Shown piece after piece: positions 6,209 through 7,459 of a stretch of DNA of 7,459 bases. Under the pieces are notes generated by a model, which saw nothing but the letters and a program-made list of their open reading frames with translations, made no database searches and was not told where the DNA came from. The stretch lies in NCBI GenBank assembly GCA_003484235.1, contig DNDP01000414.1:1949-9407 (forward strand), read 5' to 3'. Made by a program: the position numbers and the translations under genes. Each line of letters opens with the position of its first letter. Positions within the stretch are counted from its first letter, which is position 1. The stretch is from Verrucomicrobiales bacterium. GTDB taxonomy: Bacteria; Verrucomicrobiota; Verrucomicrobiia; Limisphaerales; RI-55.

Positions 6209-7222
6209 ATGAATCAGAACACGCTTCCCGTTTCCCGTGTCCGCGAGCTGCTCGCGGAAGGCGCGCGCCAGCAGATCCTCGTGCTCGGCGACTTCATGCT
6301 CGACCAGTTCGTCTGGGGTCGCGTGAACCGCATCTCGCCCGAGGCGCCGGTGCCGGTGCTGGAGTTTCAACGCGAGAGTTACATGCCGGGCGGCGCTGCG
6401 AACGTCGCGCGCAATCTCGCCGCGCTCAAGAACTCCGCGGCGATGATCGGACCCTTGGGCCGCGACCACGCGGGCGCGAAGTTGAAGGAGCTGCTGACCA
6501 AGGCCGGCGTGGGTTGCCGCGGGTTGTTCAGCCAGTCCAAGCGGCCGACGAGCATCAAGACGCGCATCGTCGCGCACCAGCAGCAGATCGTCCGGGTGGA
6601 CCGCGAGGAACGCGAGGCGATCGACGTCGAAACGGTCGAGCGCATCCTGGGCGCCGTTGAGAAGCAGATCAACCGGACGGCAGCGATCATCCTCGGCGAT
6701 TACGGCAAGGGCGGCGTCACGCAGCCGCTGCTTGACGGTTTGAAGAAGCTTTGCCGCCAGCATGGCGTCTGGATCAGCCTCGATCCGAAGCCGGTGCACA
6801 AGGTGGACATCTCGGGCATGTCGCTGATCACGCCGAACCGCAAGGAGGCGTTCGAACTGGCCGGCATCGAGGACGAACGTCGCGGCGATCACCCTCTGGA
6901 GGACAAGTCGTTGATGCAGGTTGCGCGGACGCTGCAACGCAGGCTCAAGCCGGCGCTCATGCTGATCACGCTCGGCGACCAGGGCATGCTGCTCTGTCAT
7001 TCCGGCGACAAGCCGTTTCACGTGCCGACGACCGCGCAGGAGGTGTTCGACGTGTCCGGTGCGGGCGACACGGTCATCGCGTCGTTCACGCTGGCGATCG
7101 CAGCGGGGGCCTCGCCGGTGGAGGCGGCAATATTCTCAAATCACGCCGCCGGCGTCGTGGTGGGCAAAGTCGGCACGGCAACCGTTTCGCCGAAGGAACT
7201 GCTGGCGAGCTTCGCGCGCTGA
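6209..7222 (+). CDS. rfaE1: D-glycero-beta-D-manno-heptose-7-phosphate kinase (RfaE/HldE kinase domain only)
   Basis: The 337-residue product is a PfkB/ribokinase-fold sugar kinase of the RfaE/HldE subfamily, which phosphorylates heptose 7-phosphate at C1 in making ADP-heptose for lipopolysaccharide. Subfamily marks are VLGDFMLDQFVWGRVNRIS then PEAPVPVLEF (25-53) and GGAANVARNLAAL (61-73, PfkB signature 1). LILGDYGKGG-like residues 161-169, LDPKP (191-195), LITPNRKEAFELAG (206-219) and DVSGAGDTVIA (281-291, PfkB signature 2, catalytic Asp287) complete the active site. The C-terminal nucleotidyltransferase domain of bifunctional HldE (about 475 residues) is absent: the protein stops at VSPKELLASFAR, so a separate RfaE2/HldC-type enzyme is expected elsewhere. 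ATG 6209 is preferred to an in-frame TTG at 6188. No Shine-Dalgarno sequence is visible; close spacing after thiG suggests an operon. Specificity for heptose rather than another sugar phosphate is inferred from sequence style. Confidence 0.9.
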   Translation: MNQNTLPVSRVRELLAEGARQQILVLGDFMLDQFVWGRVNRISPEAPVPVLEFQRESYMPGGAANVARNLAALKNSAAMIGPLGRDHAGAKLKELLTKAGVGCRGLFSQSKRPTSIKTRIVAHQQQIVRVDREEREAIDVETVERILGAVEKQINRTAAIILGDYGKGGVTQPLLDGLKKLCRQHGVWISLDPKPVHKVDISGMSLITPNRKEAFELAGIEDERRGDHPLEDKSLMQVARTLQRRLKPALMLITLGDQGMLLCHSGDKPFHVPTTAQEVFDVSGAGDTVIASFTLAIAAGASPVEAAIFSNHAAGVVVGKVGTATVSPKELLASFAR

Positions 7223-7232
7223 CGATTCATTC

Positions 7233-7295
7233 TCGTCCTCGTCGTCGTCTATGTTATCGATGTTGGTTCGACGACGACGACGAGAGCGAGGACGA
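7233..7295. repeat. GTC/GAC-rich imperfect palindrome in the panB leader
   Basis: CTCGTCGTCGTC (7238-7249) pairs perfectly with GACGACGACGAG (7273-7284) across a 23-nt spacer. Alternatively the outer TCGTCCTC (7233-7240) pairs with GAGGACGA (7288-7295), combined with inner GTC/GAC pairing and a bulge on the right side. The right outer arm contains the panB ribosome-binding site. Similar GACGA-rich palindromes occur, as I recall, as dispersed repeats in related genomes. Confidence 0.65.
7289..7292 (+). promoter_or_regulatory. Ribosome-binding site of panB
   Basis: AGGA (inside GAGGA, 7288-7292) lies 6 nt before the ATG at 7299. It is the only good Shine-Dalgarno sequence before any gene in this window and supports the chosen panB start. 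It falls inside the right arm of the palindrome at 7233-7295. Confidence 0.6.
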
Positions 7296-7298
7296 ACG

Positions 7299-7459
7299 AT
7301 GAGCAAGATCACCCCACAGATAATTCGCGGGATGAAAGGGCAGGCGAAGATCCCGTCGCTGACTGCCTACGATTTTCCATGGGCCAAGCTGCTCGACGAA
7401 GCGGGCGTCCCATTGATCCTGGTCGGCGATTCGCTTGGCATGGTCGTGCTCGGTTACCC
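7299..7459 (+). CDS. panB: 3-methyl-2-oxobutanoate hydroxymethyltransferase, N-terminal part (3' end outside window)
   Basis: The first 53 codons of panB are present. PanB (ketopantoate hydroxymethyltransferase) is a cytoplasmic TIM-barrel enzyme that transfers a hydroxymethyl group from methylenetetrahydrofolate to 2-oxoisovalerate, the first committed step to pantothenate and CoA. The fragment shows the family N-terminus: SLTAYDFPWAKLLDEAGV (residues 20-37) followed by LILVGDSLGMVVLGY (39-53). Asp44-Ser45 in VGDS correspond to the pair that binds Mg2+ and the keto acid. The full protein is about 260-280 residues, so about 80% lies beyond the right edge. The start codon is supported by the AGGA ribosome-binding site. 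The 76-bp gap from the heptose kinase is filled by a palindrome, so co-transcription with thiG and rfaE1 is possible but unproven. Confidence 0.94.
   Translation, partial: MSKITPQIIRGMKGQAKIPSLTAYDFPWAKLLDEAGVPLILVGDSLGMVVLGY

Noticed and set aside
5879..7021. 380-codon open frame on the minus strand
   Set aside because: It is antisense to thiG and the heptose kinase, both with unmistakable motifs. Its composition (Arg, His, Leu, Ala rich) is that of a reverse-strand shadow.

Overview
The window (7,459 bp, GC-rich) is a stretch of bacterial chromosome with every supported gene on the + strand. It holds eight protein genes, two of them cut by the window edges: the 3' part of argD, a type I glycerate kinase gene, a patatin-like phospholipase lipoprotein, a metallo-beta-lactamase-fold hydrolase with an HTH-like N-terminal domain, trpA, thiG, an RfaE/HldE-type heptose-phosphate kinase, and the 5' end of panB. 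A lipoprotein and a lipopolysaccharide-heptose kinase point to a Gram-negative envelope. The protein flavour (for example the ArgD and TrpA wording), the short palindromic repeats in the gaps and the near lack of Shine-Dalgarno sequences suggest a Verrucomicrobiota-like member of the PVC group. That taxonomic call is an inference from memory of such genomes, not a computed result.

Layout: 1-567 argD (C-terminal half); 568-778 a gap with two mutually exclusive hairpins; 779-1903 glycerate kinase; 1904-1996 a short gap with a promoter-like element; 1997-3355 patatin-like lipoprotein; 3356-3399 a gap with a second promoter-like element; 3400-4218 HTH/MBL protein; 4219-4327 a gap holding a perfect 15-bp inverted repeat; 4328-5128 trpA; 5129-5404 a gap with an inverted pair of 23-bp repeats and a third promoter-like element; 5405-6187 thiG; 6209-7222 heptose kinase; 7223-7298 a gap with a GAC/GTC-rich palindrome; 7299-7459 panB start.

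The genes do not form one pathway. They are housekeeping steps from arginine, tryptophan, thiamine, LPS-heptose and pantothenate synthesis, plus glycerate salvage and two less specific hydrolases. thiG and the heptose kinase are 21 bp apart and probably co-transcribed. The other junctions are wider, and most carry a palindrome.

I found no clear new multi-gene system, defence island, mobile element, RNA gene or CRISPR array. The observations most worth following are: (i) a recurring arrangement TTG-N20-YANGCT placed 6-9 nt before three start codons, suggesting leaderless mRNAs; (ii) the XRE-like domain fused to a complete MBL hydrolase; and (iii) the different intergenic palindromes, one of which overlaps the only good ribosome-binding site in the window, that of panB.
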